64,000 bases of DNA, from positions 17,905,001 through 17,969,000 of the forward strand of contig NC_071347.1 in the NCBI RefSeq assembly GCF_027744825.2, in the 5' to 3' direction. Shown piece after piece: positions 12,136 through 24,868 of the stretch. A program made the translations under genes and the position numbers. How positions within the stretch are numbered: the stretch's first letter is position 1; each line of letters opens with the position of its first letter. The notes below the pieces were generated by a model. That model saw nothing but the letters and a program-made list of their open reading frames with translations, searched no databases and had not been told where the DNA came from. This DNA is from Synchiropus splendidus (taxonomy: Eukaryota; Chordata; Actinopteri; Syngnathiformes; Callionymidae).

Positions 12136-14100
12136 ATCCAGAACTTCAGGTGCTTGTATGCCACAGAAGAAAAGGTCTTGAAATTGTTTATTAAAATCCT
12201 CTCTCCAAGATAAAGGTGATAAACAAGCAACCTTTGAGTGTGTTTTTAATGTCACGTTCATCCCGCGCTTCTCTCCCTTCCAACAGGAAGTGACATGATC
12301 ACGCAGCCCTCCAGGATCGTAAGTGATTGAGCTGTGTTGTAATGTGACACTGTATTGAATGTCCAGACAGGTCAAGCCAACCCTTCCTGGCGAATCATCG
12401 TCACCGGCCGTAAGAAACATTGCGCTCACCTCAATCAATGGCCCTCAAATACATACATTAGCATACGCAACCAATGGATCTTTACCTTCAGCAGCCCTAA
12501 GCAGCACATGATCACCCAGATGGAGAGTTCCTTCCTTTTTCTTTGTATTTTTTTGTTTGTTCAATACAGCTACAACAGTTGCTATGCATTTTCCACTGTA
12601 TCTGGAACAAAACTCAACATTAACTCTTACATTTCATGCGGATTTAAAACAGTTTAAAACAGTTAAAAGTGTCATCCATCTTGCTGTGTTTTTACCGGGT
12701 TTAAAAGCGCAGTGTCTTTTCAGCATCACCCACTTGATTCTGCATTTGTTGCAGGAAGACAGACCCCCATGTTTTAAGAAGACTGGGCACGAGCCCGAGC
12801 ACGTACTTTTACCCAGCTGTCCAAATGCATTGTAAAAACCCGAGAAGACGTCTCGTGGGATTCTCCTGATTAAATGAGCGGATCGCCGGTCACTCAACTA
12901 ATGGCACATTAGTCATCTGAGTGGCAGCCATCAAGTGCCACTCGTGTTGGTGTGCACGTGCGTCCGTACACACACTTACCCAGGTGACACCGGGTTTATC
13001 GCTGTTGACAGGTCCGACCACAAGTTTGCCTCCTCCGTCGCCTGTCAGGTCCCGTCTATCCTCCCACCTGTCTCCTACGTCCACTGGAAAGCTGAATCCT
13101 AAATGGCATGTATGTAGCCCAAATCTCCTCCTGTCTGCAAAGCAGGACACACAGAATGACCCTTCACAAATCCATGCAGGTGCCCAAGGGACGTTGAGGT
13201 CAGGATGATTAGCCGCAAATGTTGTGCCGTACACAAACACAGCCATGCCGCTTTCAATACGACGCTAAAAAGACTGGAGCACTGTGACAGTATTATGGAT
13301 TTTTTTCTTTTTTTTTTAAAGGTGTTGAGGGCAGAAACATGGTGCTATCCAGGGAAGACATGCCAGATATTAGCTGAATGGGAGTTATTACCGCCATCGA
13401 GCCAGCGGAACCTCACCATAAACGTTCCAGCGAGCCCTTGGTCTACGGTGAATGATGGTGACGCGGGAAATTGGTCTGGCGAATACTTATTGATTGATAG
13501 TTCATTTAGGTTTGAGCTTCTTTCTGCGGCATCGATTGAGTCGGTAGACTTCAGAATTAAAAGTGAATCATGTATCAATGATGTGAGGAATTTGGAAATG
13601 AAAAGAATCGATCAACGATGAGTTAAAGTCAAGATTACAGGCTGGAATTGAGGGTAGTCATTTAAAACTCGGTTTAAAGAACCAAAAAATTGGGGTTTTT
13701 GTTTGGCTGTGGTTGCTGGTTCATTGCTGCAGTTTTCATTCCACTGAAGACAAAGAAAGTCTTTGGAAAATGGATAGAGAGATTAGAACGTGAGCAGTTC
13801 TTCCTCTCACCAGAGGAGGCAGCACTTGAAGCAAAGGTTGTCTCTCTAAAGACAACAGAGATGTAAATATATTAGCAGTGGGTCTCTATTTACAAATGTT
13901 ATCTAATGAATAAGAGGATTTATAATGAATCCATCACACATTAATATTCGCTTCATACAGTATTTGTTCTTTTATCCTGGAGTGTTTTAAACTAAAATTC
14001 CACGTCCGTCTGAACAAGCGCCTTGAGTTTCCTCCATGTTTTGTTAAGGACGTCACATTGTATGAAGCCTTTGAGGCAGTGCATTATTTCTGTCTATAAT
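12136..14100. other. Gene-free interval, possible conserved non-coding DNA
   Basis: No gene. The segments 12880-13240 and 13340-13660 are of balanced composition with many TTGATTGAT and AATCAT motifs and few simple repeats, unlike the surrounding AT-rich sequence. They are candidates for conserved regulatory DNA. The frame at 13205-13621 lacks recognisable domains. Confidence 0.35.
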
Positions 14101-14104
14101 CGAT

Positions 14105-14598
14105 AGCGTTGTAGTCAAGACCACAGCACCTGAGACCAGAGACTGGAGAGTGTCCAGGCCGAGACAAGCACTAGATATTTGGAGGTCGAGACCAAGACAG
14201 GATCAAGAGAGTATGTCAGATCTACAAAAGTGCCGCAGTGGGTGCTGGCACACGCTGGTGAGCCAATCAGGTGTTAGCTGAAACAAGCAGCACCAGACTG
14301 ACAGTTAACAGTTATTGGTGTTTGGGTAACAAAAACATGCACCGTCTGTGGCCATTTAGTGGATCAGTTTGAGACCCCAGATAAATATCAAACAAAAAAA
14401 CTGAACAAAAACCTTCTTTTACCAATTATGCTCAACAATTACAACAGTTTTCTCTGTCAGTCTCAACTGGTCTTTCATAGAAATCCGGAGTCCACCCAGT
14501 CTGAGACAAGACCGAGTAAAAATGTATTCCAGACCAAAAGCCTAAAAAAGTGGTCTTGTGACCGGTATCGAGACCAAGATTTCGAGCACTACAACACT
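14105..14598. mobile_element. Non-autonomous element with GTTGTAGT inverted ends
   Basis: The left end AGCGTTGTAGTCAAGACCAC and the right end, which reads AGTGTTGTAGTGCTCGA in reverse complement, are imperfect inverted repeats. GAGACCA motifs recur inside both ends. The length is about 494 bp. No clean target duplication was found. The structure fits an hAT-like miniature element. Confidence 0.6.
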
Positions 14599-14614
14599 AA
14601 AAAACTGAAATGAC

Positions 14615-14960
14615 TCTGTCCTTCTCAAATAGTGGGGTGGGGGGGGGCGTGGAGGATTGCAAGCATGTGACTTTGAGGAACATGCTTTTTTGCCGTACTA
14701 AATAAACTGTAATTACACATCCACTCATGATTTTCTTTTTTATTTCAGGCAAACTGATGCACTTTCTTTTCTGTTACAGACAAAAACAATGTTAAGAGCA
14801 TTAATCTTTATTGTAAGTTGCTCTATATTACTTTCTTTTTTCTTTTCTTTAATGTTAACAAGAACACAATGTTATGCAGAGGTGTATTTATAATCATTTT
14901 ATAGGCAAATGGTACTATTTACAGAGGTGGCGGAGAGTCGGGGTGTTGTGAAACGTTTAC
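14615..14960 (+). mobile_element. hAT-type MITE, copy A (right end lost)
   Basis: Closely related along its length to 29345-29667, sharing CCTTCTCAAATAGTGGG, TTTGCCGTACTA, TTGTAAGTTG and AACACAATGTTATGCAG. The right TIR seen in copy B is missing. It lies directly after the element ending at 14598. Confidence 0.75.
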
Positions 14961-15596
14961 ATCTTCCTGGGGGGGAGCCTTCACCAGTCATCATGAGGAC
15001 ATTATGACCTGTTTCCCCAACTTACCAGTGCAGAGAGCACGTACTTGGTCGTCAGTGACAGTTGGAGTGGAGGCAGGCTGGTGTTTAGCTGGACCTCTAC
15101 AGTGGTTTAGGTTGGACAGAGGAGCGGCACAAGTACTACTAGTCTATTAAATATAAGTTAGTTTCCCAGCTAGTGCGACCTCATCCACCCAGTCTCAGAA
15201 TCATTCGGTTTTTCTTCTTTCTGGTCTCAGTTCTGAGCGCCAGAACAGCCACACCAGAGAGTCGGTGAATGACTTCCTGCCTAACTGTTTCTATCAAGAC
15301 GCATTAGTCTCTGTTATATCGGCTTTTAAGAAACCACCATGTCTTCAGATGGGGTCAATTTGGGAGGATCAAACAACACGGCATGCATCAGACATGTTTG
15401 CATCAAATCTTCCATTTATTCAAAGCAATTGTCTCAATAATTCATTTCCCGTGTTATTATCAAAGAGGCTGGAATCTAAACAGAGTGCGAGCATCTCTCT
15501 GGTTGCGCTCCCATGGTAGCTCCGTCCCCGAGCGAACACGCTGCAGAGCCTGTGCGTACCGCGAGGATCAAAGTCGCCCATTTGTTTGAACACGCG

Positions 15597-15760
15597 GAGA
15601 CAGAGTCATTAGAAATGCATATTACACGACAGCTATTGCATATTAACGCAGCCAGGCAGCCAATTAATCATTAGCTCATCAATATCTCATTTGCATGAAA
15701 TTATTCTCTTTTAAGAGCCTGTGTCTGAGGTGACGGGGTGAGCTCATCGATAATGCTAAT
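15597..15760. promoter_or_regulatory. Candidate conserved enhancer (octamer and TAAT motifs)
   Basis: A canonical POU octamer ATTTGCAT sits at 15689-15696. Around it lie CAATTAATCATTAG and repeated ATGCATATT/TGCATATTA motifs, with TCATCGATAATGCTAATG just downstream. This density resembles developmental enhancers. Conservation cannot be checked here. Confidence 0.35.
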
Positions 15761-17899
15761 GTCCCCGTGGGCCTGGGAGAGGAGACGGGAGAGAGAGCGC
15801 GGGAAGACCTTGCTCAAGCGCCGCTCGCCTGCTTTAAATACCACATGAAGCGAATTAGCATGTACATCAGCGAGAGGAGGTTTACGTCAGTTAGCTTATT
15901 GGTGAGATGAAATGAATGTTAGCAGACAAGAAGTGCTCCCTCTCTCTCACGGACACACACACGCACACACGTGCATATAGATGCACACATTGATGCTATT
16001 GGCAAGGCCAGTGTTAGTGGAGTGTCTCAAGGTCGCCTGAGGCTCAGGGCTCTTATAGATTGCGGATCTAAGGTGTGTTTGTGTGTGTGAGTGTGTGCGT
16101 TCTGACCACACCTGCCAAATATACATGTTGCCAGTTCTGTGCACCGAGATGGCGACACTGGAAATGAGTCCGGCAAAACTTCACATAGTTGACATTAAAG
16201 CCCAGAGAAGCAGTACTTAAGTATGAGCAAGGGGTCGTGCTAGTGTTTGGGTGAACAAATATGATTTTACTATTTGTCCTGTATGCCTCAAACGTAAATA
16301 AGTTGAGAGGATAAGAATATTTTTTACCCTGTGTGCTCACATCACACAGCAGGCAAAATTGTTGAGGTCGAAGGCACTGTTTATGGAACAATAACAGGCC
16401 CTGTATCGTCTTGATGCACACTGTTCATCGTTGACATCTATCATCTCTGCTTACTCAAAAATGATCTGAGAAAATTGAACACAGTGTTTCTTTGTAGGTC
16501 ATAATCTATGTGATGGAGCACTGAGTCTGCGTGGATCAGGCTACAATGAATGAACGATAGGTTTCTTTCAATGACTACAGTACGCTGCAACAATCCTCTA
16601 CCTCTCGTTTTTTGTTTTTCGCATGTATCATCAGCGTATATGCACATTTTGACCAAGAGAAATCAGCTGTTAAACATCAGCCAGCTCCCATAGTTCACTT
16701 CAAATAGCTGATTCTTCTACTTGCTGTTCGTTCCATTGTGTGTGTGGCGGTGTCACTCGGCAGACAATGATCTTACACGTTAGAAAAACTTCATGTGGCG
16801 CAGTGAGTGCTTAGTTTTATTCGTCTGATGTGACAAGGCTTAATGTCTCGACACCAAGGAGCCCCATAGTCTGGAAATGATGGTGTTTCACATTCAATTT
16901 AGTATAAATTTTAGGTGAACAGTGTAGATCAATTCTGCCAATTTTTCTGAGGTACCCAGCCTTTGGAAGTGCTTGTCTCCGTACTGTCATCATCTCCATG
17001 TATTTTCCCATCTCTCCCTCGTAGCACAGTGCAGAACGCAGACAAAGACCTGCAAAAATGGACATTGGAATATGTTGAGGGTTGTATAGGGTTTTGGAAG
17101 TAAATAAGGATTAAATTGGTGACGCAGATTGAATACGCGTACAGGCCGTATGAAAGGACTTGGCTGACTGGATCTGGTCCGCACGCCTCCAGTTTGACAC
17201 AAAGACTATGTGCTTTGTAGAACTGCTCTCATGTTCCACTGTTAGTACTTGTATTGTAAGTATTAAGGATGTCGACGGGTTCAGCTCACTCCTTTTGGTG
17301 ACTCATAGGGACACGAAACTAAGTACTGGTTATCTTTTTTTTTTTTGTTTGTGCGAGGGACATTGCTGTGTGACCACGTCCGAGGAAAGTTTCTTTCCCA
17401 AAGTGTCCCGACCTTTCGTCTTCCCCCACCAGTCTGAGTTTTTCACCTTCAGCCTGTTGTCGCCTTAGCTGATTACCAAACATGAAAAGGTTCTACAAGT
17501 TCAAGACTTCTCATTGATTAACATTCGTCCTCCTCCATCGGCCCAATCCTCCATTTCCCCTCCGACTCATTGTCAATCCGCTCACCTCCGCCTCCCGCTC
17601 TCGCCTGCGCGCCGCTCTCTACCTGCCCACGTCGCTGATGTGGCCAACGTGACACCCAGGTGCCGGCTGCTGTAACCGAGCGTGTGCGAGTCTCGGTCTG
17701 CTCCAATGTTGGTGTCGGAGGAGACACTCGAGGCCTCATTACTTTACAACAGGAGACCTGTAACGGCGCCTCATGAAAAACGCCAAAACTGATTCATGAA
17801 AAGCACTTGGAGGTAGAGGGGCTGAAGCCTTGCTGGATATAAAAGATGATGTATTAATCCTCGGCCGTTGCAGATGGTTGGAGCCTCCTGACAAGCGCT

Positions 17900-17980
17900 A
17901 TTCTGTCGAGACACCGTTAGCATGCATAATTATGCTAATTAAGACCCAATTAACGGCTAATTCTTGAGAGAGCGTCTTTC
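17900..17980. promoter_or_regulatory. Candidate regulatory element with a 12-bp palindrome
   Basis: A perfect palindrome GCATAATTATGC at 17924-17935 is followed by GCTAATTAAG, CAATTAACGG and GCTAATTC, giving four TAATT cores in under 40 bp. This suggests paired homeodomain binding. Confidence 0.35.
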
Positions 17981-19203
17981 TTTGGTTTTAATTTAACACG
18001 ACTCAGCATTTAACACTTCTTAAGGAACCTCTCCCCTCCACCCCCGTGATTCATTTGCAGCCCCCGTGTCGCTTGTTAGATGTTGTAGAAGCACGCCGCC
18101 CTCCCGTCCGCCTCGGTCAAACAATGATGTAAAACAGAGCCCAGATGAAAAGAGGATGACGCCAGGAGCGACAAAAGAACATCCAGATCACCGGCATGAA
18201 CGGCCAGATGATGGGAAGACAGCGACGTAGGTTGTGTGGGGAAAAGCAAGGCTGCAGGATCGTGACAGGCAGCGCGGCGTTGCATCACTGCGTGCCTTTG
18301 CTTTTGTAAATGGAGGATGACAGAGGATCAAGATTCCGTTCAGCGCTTCATCCTTCATTAATGATCGCGGCCTGCGGAAGCCACGCACTTCATTTGAGGC
18401 TTCGCGCACAAATTAGCGGTCAACAGGACGCGGTTATGACGAGTGACGGACAGGTCAGAAGTTGTTACGTTCAGTTGCGTCACCGGCGAGAGGCAGGGAA
18501 ATTGTGTGACAGTGATCCCCCACGTGTCGAAGAGTGACCCCGCGAACGCAGCAGCGGTGACTCACTCCGTCATTAAAACAAAGCTGTTGCAAACCCGACA
18601 TGACATCTGTCACCTCAGCCATCATCACAGGTCAAGGCTCTTGACCTTTCCCTGTCATGGCGCGTGTCGCGATCAGATGTAATGCAGCTCGCTGGGCCGC
18701 TCTTTCACAGCGCTGCTGCCTGTCGTGGCAGGGGACGGGGAGCTCATTAGGAACAGCTCATTTATCCAAATGTCTCCACTTCTGGTTTCCTATCCTTTTC
18801 TTTACGCTGATACTTATGAGGTCATGGAATGTTTGAGCTGCATCAACACAGCGGATACATTTACTTCAACAGCGCTTTCAGACTGAAAACTGTCTTCAGA
18901 GTCAACAGTTCAGTGAGACTAATGTACGATGCCACGACCTGCTACTGACAAGTCGGTGTCAACCACTCGAAGCAGATAGGCTGTAAAGTGACTCGATATT
19001 TTAACTACATTGAATCCCACATCAGTTTGCCATGTTAGATTTCATGAGAGTTCGAGAATGCAGCCACAAGAAAAAGTATAGAACTTTTGGATTGTTTTTT
19101 TTGACAGAAATTTGTGACCTTCTATGCCATTGTGCTTATTGAACACAACTTGTCAGAGTCAACAGAGTCAGTCAATGTCGATATATATATATATCCTTCA
19201 CCT

Positions 19204-19494
19204 TCACCTTCTTCTGCCGCTTATCCGTCGCAGAGGCAGCATTTGGAGCAAGGAAGCCCAAACTTCCCGGTCCGCACAAACCTCCTCCAGCTCTTCCCGG
19301 GGGATCCTGAGGCGTTCCCAGGCCAGACCGGAGACAGAATCTCTCCAGCGAGTCCTGGCTCTTCCCCGGGGTCTCCTCCCGGTAGGACATGCCCAGAACA
19401 CCTCCCCAGGGAGGCGTCCAGGGGGCATCCGGATCAGATGCCCGAGCCACCTCAACTGGTTCCTCCTCGCACCCACCCTGCAGAGGAAACTCAT
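19204..19494 (-). mobile_element. 3' end of a non-LTR retrotransposon (LINE) reverse-transcriptase ORF
   Basis: The minus strand encodes LRWLGHLIRMPPGRLPGE, then a segment rich in Arg with RTRWRD and a WASLLQMLP ending. This WLGH-RMP...RTRW motif is typical of the C-terminal region of non-LTR retrotransposon polyproteins, and the DNA is a very common teleost repeat. About 97 residues are present, so it is a 5'-truncated dead copy. It is flanked by TA microsatellites. The family (RTE, Rex or CR1-like) is not assigned. Confidence 0.75.
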
Positions 19495-19514
19495 CTCAGC
19501 TGCTTGTATCCGTG

Positions 19515-19516
<2 letters not shown>

Positions 19517-19573
<57 letters not shown>
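19517..19573. repeat. TA microsatellite
   Basis: Nearly uninterrupted TA dinucleotides beside the LINE fragment. Confidence 0.9.
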
Positions 19574-19576
<3 letters not shown>

Positions 19577-19670
19577 CGGGTCATGAACGGATACCTGTCA
19601 TTGAGCAACATTGTGCCATCCTGTGCCGATGCCGAAGTTCTTCAGAGTTGGACTTTTACAGAGATTTGTG

Positions 19671-19706
19671 AATAAATAAACCATGTTAAGACACTTGATG
19701 ATTAGG

Positions 19707-19769
<63 letters not shown>

Positions 19770-20035
19770 TATTTTTTTTTTTATTCTGAAACAAACTGAC
19801 ATATGAAAAGAATGTAATTTAAGTTAACTATTAATAGCTATTGGGAAGAAAAACAGACAAATAGAAAAACATTGATATTTAGAGTTCAAAGTGTAATTGA
19901 ACAAACAGCTTCTTTTGAAGTGTTGCTCTGACCTCATGAGGCCCTGGGGCCACACTTTGCCCTCATCTGCTGTAAGGTGTGAAGGAAGCATTTAATAACG
20001 GAGGAGAGCAGTTTCTTGAATTGAATTTCACATGT
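19671..20035. repeat. Interspersed repeat, copy related to 24603-24868
   Basis: Begins AATAAATAAACCATGTTAAG, contains a TA tract (about 19714-19771), then GAACAAACAGCTTCTTTT and GAGAGCAGTTTCTTGAA. The same order of blocks recurs at 24603-24868 with a different TA length and some deletions. Confidence 0.75.
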
Positions 20036-20069
20036 TTTGAACTCAAAGCATTGTGTTTTTTTAAGCAGT

Positions 20070-20330
20070 CTAACCCCACATCAGAACAGTTTGCCAAGTT
20101 AGATTTAGTAAGAGTTCAAGAATACGGCCACAAGAAAAAGTATGGAACTTTTGGATTTCTTTTTTTAACAGAAATTTGTGATCTTCTGTACCACCGTGCT
20201 TTTATTGAACACAATTTGTGTATTTATATATACATATATATGAACGGATACCTGCCATTGAGCAACACTCCCATGGTGTAATGTATTTCCATCCTGTGCT
20301 GATGCTGAAGTTTTTCAGAGTCAAGCGTTT
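20070..20330. repeat. Repeat unit, copy 2 (uninterrupted)
   Basis: Counterpart of 19040-19640 without the LINE insertion. The encoded frame at 19979-20281 is a by-product and not a gene. Confidence 0.65.
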
Positions 20331-22236
20331 GGCTTTCAATTGAAGCAAATTCAATTCCATGATGTTTCACGACGCAGCGCTATTCAAAGCCTCTTAAATG
20401 GTTGTGTGTTTCAGTCAAGGTGACCTTCTGATGACACCATCAGTAAGGAGGAGAGCCATGTAAGGGGTTATTGGAGAGACTTTCCGAACGTCTCCCTGTG
20501 CCTCAACAATGTCGGTATAGGACACTAGAGTCCACTTTTACAACATCAACGTATTACGCCATGGGAGTGAGGATGGGAAATGACATCTCACAGACCAAAC
20601 TTACAGACCATCTGTACGCCAACTGACGCTCGACAGAGGAGGAGTGACAGAGTAAACAGGGTAAAACAGAGTAAATTTCACAAAAAAAATATGCCTCTCA
20701 CCAAACACCTCAAGGATATTGTTGAATTGTACTAGTTGAATGGTCCAGAATTCCTCTTGTCAGTTGAGCAGGTCTGATCTGCAACTGCAGGAAACCAGTG
20801 GTTAACCAGGTCTCATACCTTTTTGTTTCGCTCTGTTGAACTGTGTGTTCATAGAAATGAAATTATTGTTGTGACTATGTTGCTGGAGCATGGCACATCT
20901 TCTGTGTTAACACAGTAGTCACTCACAAGTTTAGATTTTTTTTTAAGTCCAACGGAGGCTGAGACTTTGCATAAACTACAAGTGGAAAAAAACATTTGGA
21001 GGAGGAACCATATGCAATGGAGAGTGGCCATTTCTCCGAGTTGCCTTAAATCACAGGACAGTGACTGTGAAGCCGGATGTGTGCAGATAATGAAGTGTGG
21101 CACTAAGTAACGGTGGAATCCCTGCCAAAGCTTAATTAGAGATTCATCCTCTGGTATATATATCACTGTTAGTGTGTGTCAACGGGGTGCCATGCATCAG
21201 CTGGTGGCAGAACGGGGTTTATGGTTCAGTGTGTGCGTGTGTCCCTGCGCGTGTGGCACTGAAAATAAAGCAATGAACTCAGATTTAGTTGGATCCGTCC
21301 AACTCTTCTGTGAAGCGTCAGAGTGATGCTCCAGTCTTGAAGTATGTCAACGTTTCGCCAGAAACCAGCGACGAGAGAGGAACAACTGGAACCTTCTCAG
21401 CTCTGTCTGCACCAATGTGTTCCTTATCTTGCTCATTCAATCTGCCTAATTGAGCGCTCCATTAATTCTGAAGAGATTATTGTCTCATTCAGGTCAGAGG
21501 TGGAAGAGGCCAGTGATCTATTTGGGAAGTACGTCAAGTGCTCCTCTAATTTCCGTTGATGGAACTAGATCATTTTCTAAATGCACGGCCCAGATGGCTG
21601 ATCAGATTTATCTCCATTGTATTGGACAGGCTTGAGCTAATATTATGGCAGCAAAGTGCGGATAACTCTGGATTAGCAAAAGATCCTGGAGAAGAAAGAG
21701 GGTTTAAAGACGACGAGCCGGTGATTCCCTGTAAACCTGTGGTGGTGTTTAAGCTCCGATGAGCTGTGGGTCACCTTACATCTGATACACATCGTCTCTC
21801 TCTCTCACACACACAGATGTACTGCGCTGTTCAGAGTGATGTGTTCGTGCTTCTTTTTCAAGGTAAAGCCAGAAATCCAACTGAACAGGAGAGTCATTAT
21901 TTGTAATCCCACTTTATAGTACTTACAACAGTAATATTATATAATATATAGCTTTTGTTGTGTTTGTTTTTGCACTCGCAAGCTATGGCCCTAATGTTGC
22001 ACAACAATCCCCAAATTTTCCCCTACAAATGGAACTAAGCTAAACCCCAGAATGAATACTATGGATTGTCAACCATAATACCATAACAAATACCAACTGC
22101 AGATGAAAAGTACATGACGCAGTCATTGTCTGACTCATGGAGGAAGTACTGCACATCCTGTGCAAATAAAACCAGCTTGATTTTTGTTGATGGTCAGTGA
22201 AGCTCTTTGTATTTCAAACTGTCACCTTGATTCAAC
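20331..22236. other. Gene-free interval, possible conserved block
   Basis: No gene. The segment 21400-21690 is of balanced composition with TAATTGAGCG, CATTAATTC and CTAATATTATG motifs and no repeats, a candidate conserved non-coding element. Short frames at 21344-21762 overlap it without domain similarity. Confidence 0.35.
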
Positions 22237-22326
22237 ATTTTTATTTTTATTTTTATTTTTATTTTTATTTTTATTTTTATTTTTATTTTTATTTTTATTT
22301 TTATTTTTATTTTTATTTTTATTTTT
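22237..22326. repeat. (ATTTTT)15 hexanucleotide microsatellite
   Basis: Fifteen perfect ATTTTT units, 90 bp. The Leu-Phe and Lys-Ile open frames across it are artefacts. Confidence 0.95.
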
Positions 22327-24602
22327 AGAGGAAACCAGCTATAATTTTTGGAATCTTTCTGTTGCCATTTCATTGTTGCTGCTGGGTTTAATTTCACGCC
22401 CCGGAAATACATGAGTCAACGTGAGCAAAACACAACTCGACATTGCGGGTCACTTTCACACCATCCCATATCACACTTCACCGTTGAACACCCTTGAAAC
22501 CAAAATATCTTTTATTAAATCATTGTTATATTATTCTTAGTTGAGAGTGGAGACGGGCTTCATAGCAACAAGCTTGACATCTCCAGAAAATGATAGTACA
22601 GCTAGCAAGGATGACACTGGATATCTTGACTCAGGCTGCGTCCCTCAGTACAGGATGGTGATATCTGTGTGTGACACCCAAGGATCCACTGAGAGACAGC
22701 TCTGATCCAAGAGGTTACACTTGTGCAAATTGGTCAGTGTGTCAACACTGCTAATGTAGTTGCTACCTTTGTTAGCATGTGGAAAATACTTTTCCCGCCA
22801 AGGTGTGAATGCAACTCCTATGTTCAGGCTACTGTTCGGCCAGTTTCCTCTTCCTGGTTTGACCAATACGAGCTATCACAGCGGCAAGAACGAAGAGGAG
22901 CTTGTCTCCGCCCCTCTGCCGTAAAGCAGTTGGTTACAGCATTGACAACATACAGTACGTTCTCTAGAGGTTCGCTATAATAATAGCAAGAGGGTAATAT
23001 GAAACCAATCATCACATAAGATATTAAGGGAAAAAATGGTGTGAAAATCCTACGTAGTGCTGCTTTAATGGATGGAAAGTGGTGGGAGGCGGGTCCTGGT
23101 ACCTCAGCGGTAATCGAGGGTTTACTGTACCTCCCATCGACTGGCCATAGAAGACTCCATCTCTGAATTTGCTGATGTGAAATTGTCACGTCACATCCCA
23201 CAGCGTAGGGTTCATATTATTCCAAAGTCACTCCAAGTTTACCAAAGCTGATTGTTTTCCCCCTAAAAAGTCACAGTGGATGTTGCTCAATATGATCCCC
23301 ACTCAGCAATTCACATACTTTTCTGTCAGCCTTGCAAAATAAACAGCTCTTTAATGCCCCCCCCTCCGCCCCATTTGCCCCTCTCTCCTCGTGCCTTTCT
23401 GTCTCTCTTGCTCCCTGTCACAGTTGCTCATTGGTGACTTGATGGGAGGCATCAGAAAGGATGAGTAAGAGGCATCGGAGACAAGCGCGTGAGAGACACG
23501 GCGTGATGTCGGTGCAGAGGGACGTCTTTCTCAGAGCCTGTCTCTGGTCATAGACAACCGACGGGGCAGAAGTAAGACTCATCCGGGCAAACACCCAGGG
23601 GCAGAAAGCCAGCACAGAGAGATTGAAGTAAAGTGAGTGTGCACACGAGTGGAGGGGTCATCAGACTGAGAACTGGCTCTCCAGCTCATGTCCTATCATT
23701 TAAACTGTGTTTTTGTCTGCCTGATGTCCCCCATTTACCCCCCTCCTCCCTTCACATCCCATTCTGATTCTGCCCAGTCTCTCGCTCCGCGAGGAGCCGC
23801 GTCGCCTAGATCCACCCTGACAGGCCCGTGCTGCATGCATACACTCTGACCCACTGCTCTTTTTGACTTTGTGAATGTGTTTGTGCGCGCTGAGAGCGAG
23901 GGGGTGCCTGCCATCAGACGGCTCTGATTTTGTCTGGCAGGGCTGTCAGATCTTCGTGGCTTCCACGCCAGATCAACGCCAGCACCAGCCAAGTGGCAGC
24001 GCCTGATGAGGACCACCCGCCCCTGTGACGGGTGCCCGCCACGACACGGAATATGTTCTCCCAAATAGCAAGCTGGTAGAGACTGAGTGACGGACGCATA
24101 GGAGGGGCAGGTGGGGGGGAGGCGCATGAGAGAAGTAAGCGCCGTATATCTGCACTGGAAGATTATGTCACTCAAAGTCATGTCCAGCTACTGGAGTCAG
24201 GTGGACAAACCTTCAACCCTGAATTTTTGTTTGTGTTAAACATCGAAGCATGTGATCACAGAATGCAATGGGGCCAAGGACGTCGGTTTGTTTTGAGAAG
24301 TGGGGCGGACAAAGACTGTTAGCGAAAGTGACTTTTGAGAAGTGGTAAGGATGATGGTTATAATAGGTTTTACTTTAGATTTGTGAAATATTTTAAGTAA
24401 AATATAACTTTCTTTGACTTCTGTCAATATTTGTCCTTCTTTTTGTCCACTACAGGCCACCGTAGATCAAACGCCTCTTGAACTGACAATTGCAAATCCT
24501 TTAAAATATGTCATTTGATTATATATTGTTTGATTTCCTAAAAGATTCTCAGTTTAAATTGGCAAAATTGGAAGATCTTTTTAACAGGTGAATAAAATAA
24601 AA
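22327..24602. other. Gene-free interval
   Basis: Nothing coding is recognised. The minus-strand frames at 22824-23201 and 23735-24181 are open but low in recognisable protein features and lack splice or start context. A pyrimidine-rich stretch lies near 23357-23415. Confidence 0.4.
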
Positions 24603-24631
24603 AGAATAAATAAATAAACCATGTTAAGACA

Positions 24632-24704
<73 letters not shown>

Positions 24705-24868
24705 GGGGAAAAGCATAAAAATAAAAACAGATTTATATTTAGAATTCAAATTGCAATTGAACAAACAGCTTCTTTTCAAGTGTTGCTCTGAGCTCATCTG
24801 CTGTAAGGTGCGAAGGAAGCATTCAATAACTGAGGAGAGCAGTTTCTTGAACTGAATTTCACATGGTC
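24603..24868. repeat. Interspersed repeat with TA tract, second copy
   Basis: Matches 19671-20035 (shared AATAAACCATGTTAAGACAC, GAACAAACAGCTTCTTTT and GAGAGCAGTTTCTTGAA). The TA run is at about 24636-24699. Confidence 0.75.

Larger units (their letters stand above)
14961..19010. other. Gene-free interval with homeodomain-motif-rich blocks
   Basis: No gene recognised. A CA/GT microsatellite pair lies near 15953-15970 and 16074-16100. The blocks 15597-15760 and 17900-17980 are annotated separately. The segment 18050-18720 is of balanced composition and without repeats, possibly conserved. The frames at 16068-16421 and 18188-18682 have no recognisable product. Confidence 0.4.
19040..19640. repeat. 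Repeat unit, copy 1, interrupted by a LINE fragment
   Basis: 19045-19160 matches 20105-20225 (shared GCCACAAGAAAAAGTAT). 19570-19640 matches 20240-20315 (shared ATGAACGGATACCTG and TTGAGCAACA). In copy 1 the two halves are separated by the LINE fragment at 19204-19494 and TA tracts. Copy 2 has only a short ATATATA there, so it looks like the pre-insertion state. Confidence 0.7.

Noticed and set aside
19114..19675. Plus-strand frames of 133 and 183 residues
   Set aside because: They run through a TA microsatellite and the antisense of a LINE fragment.
22184..22414. Leu-Phe and Lys-Ile repeat peptides
   Set aside because: Translation of the (ATTTTT)15 microsatellite.
23735..24181. 148-residue minus-strand frame
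   Set aside because: Low-information composition, no recognisable motif and no exon-like boundaries supported by phase.
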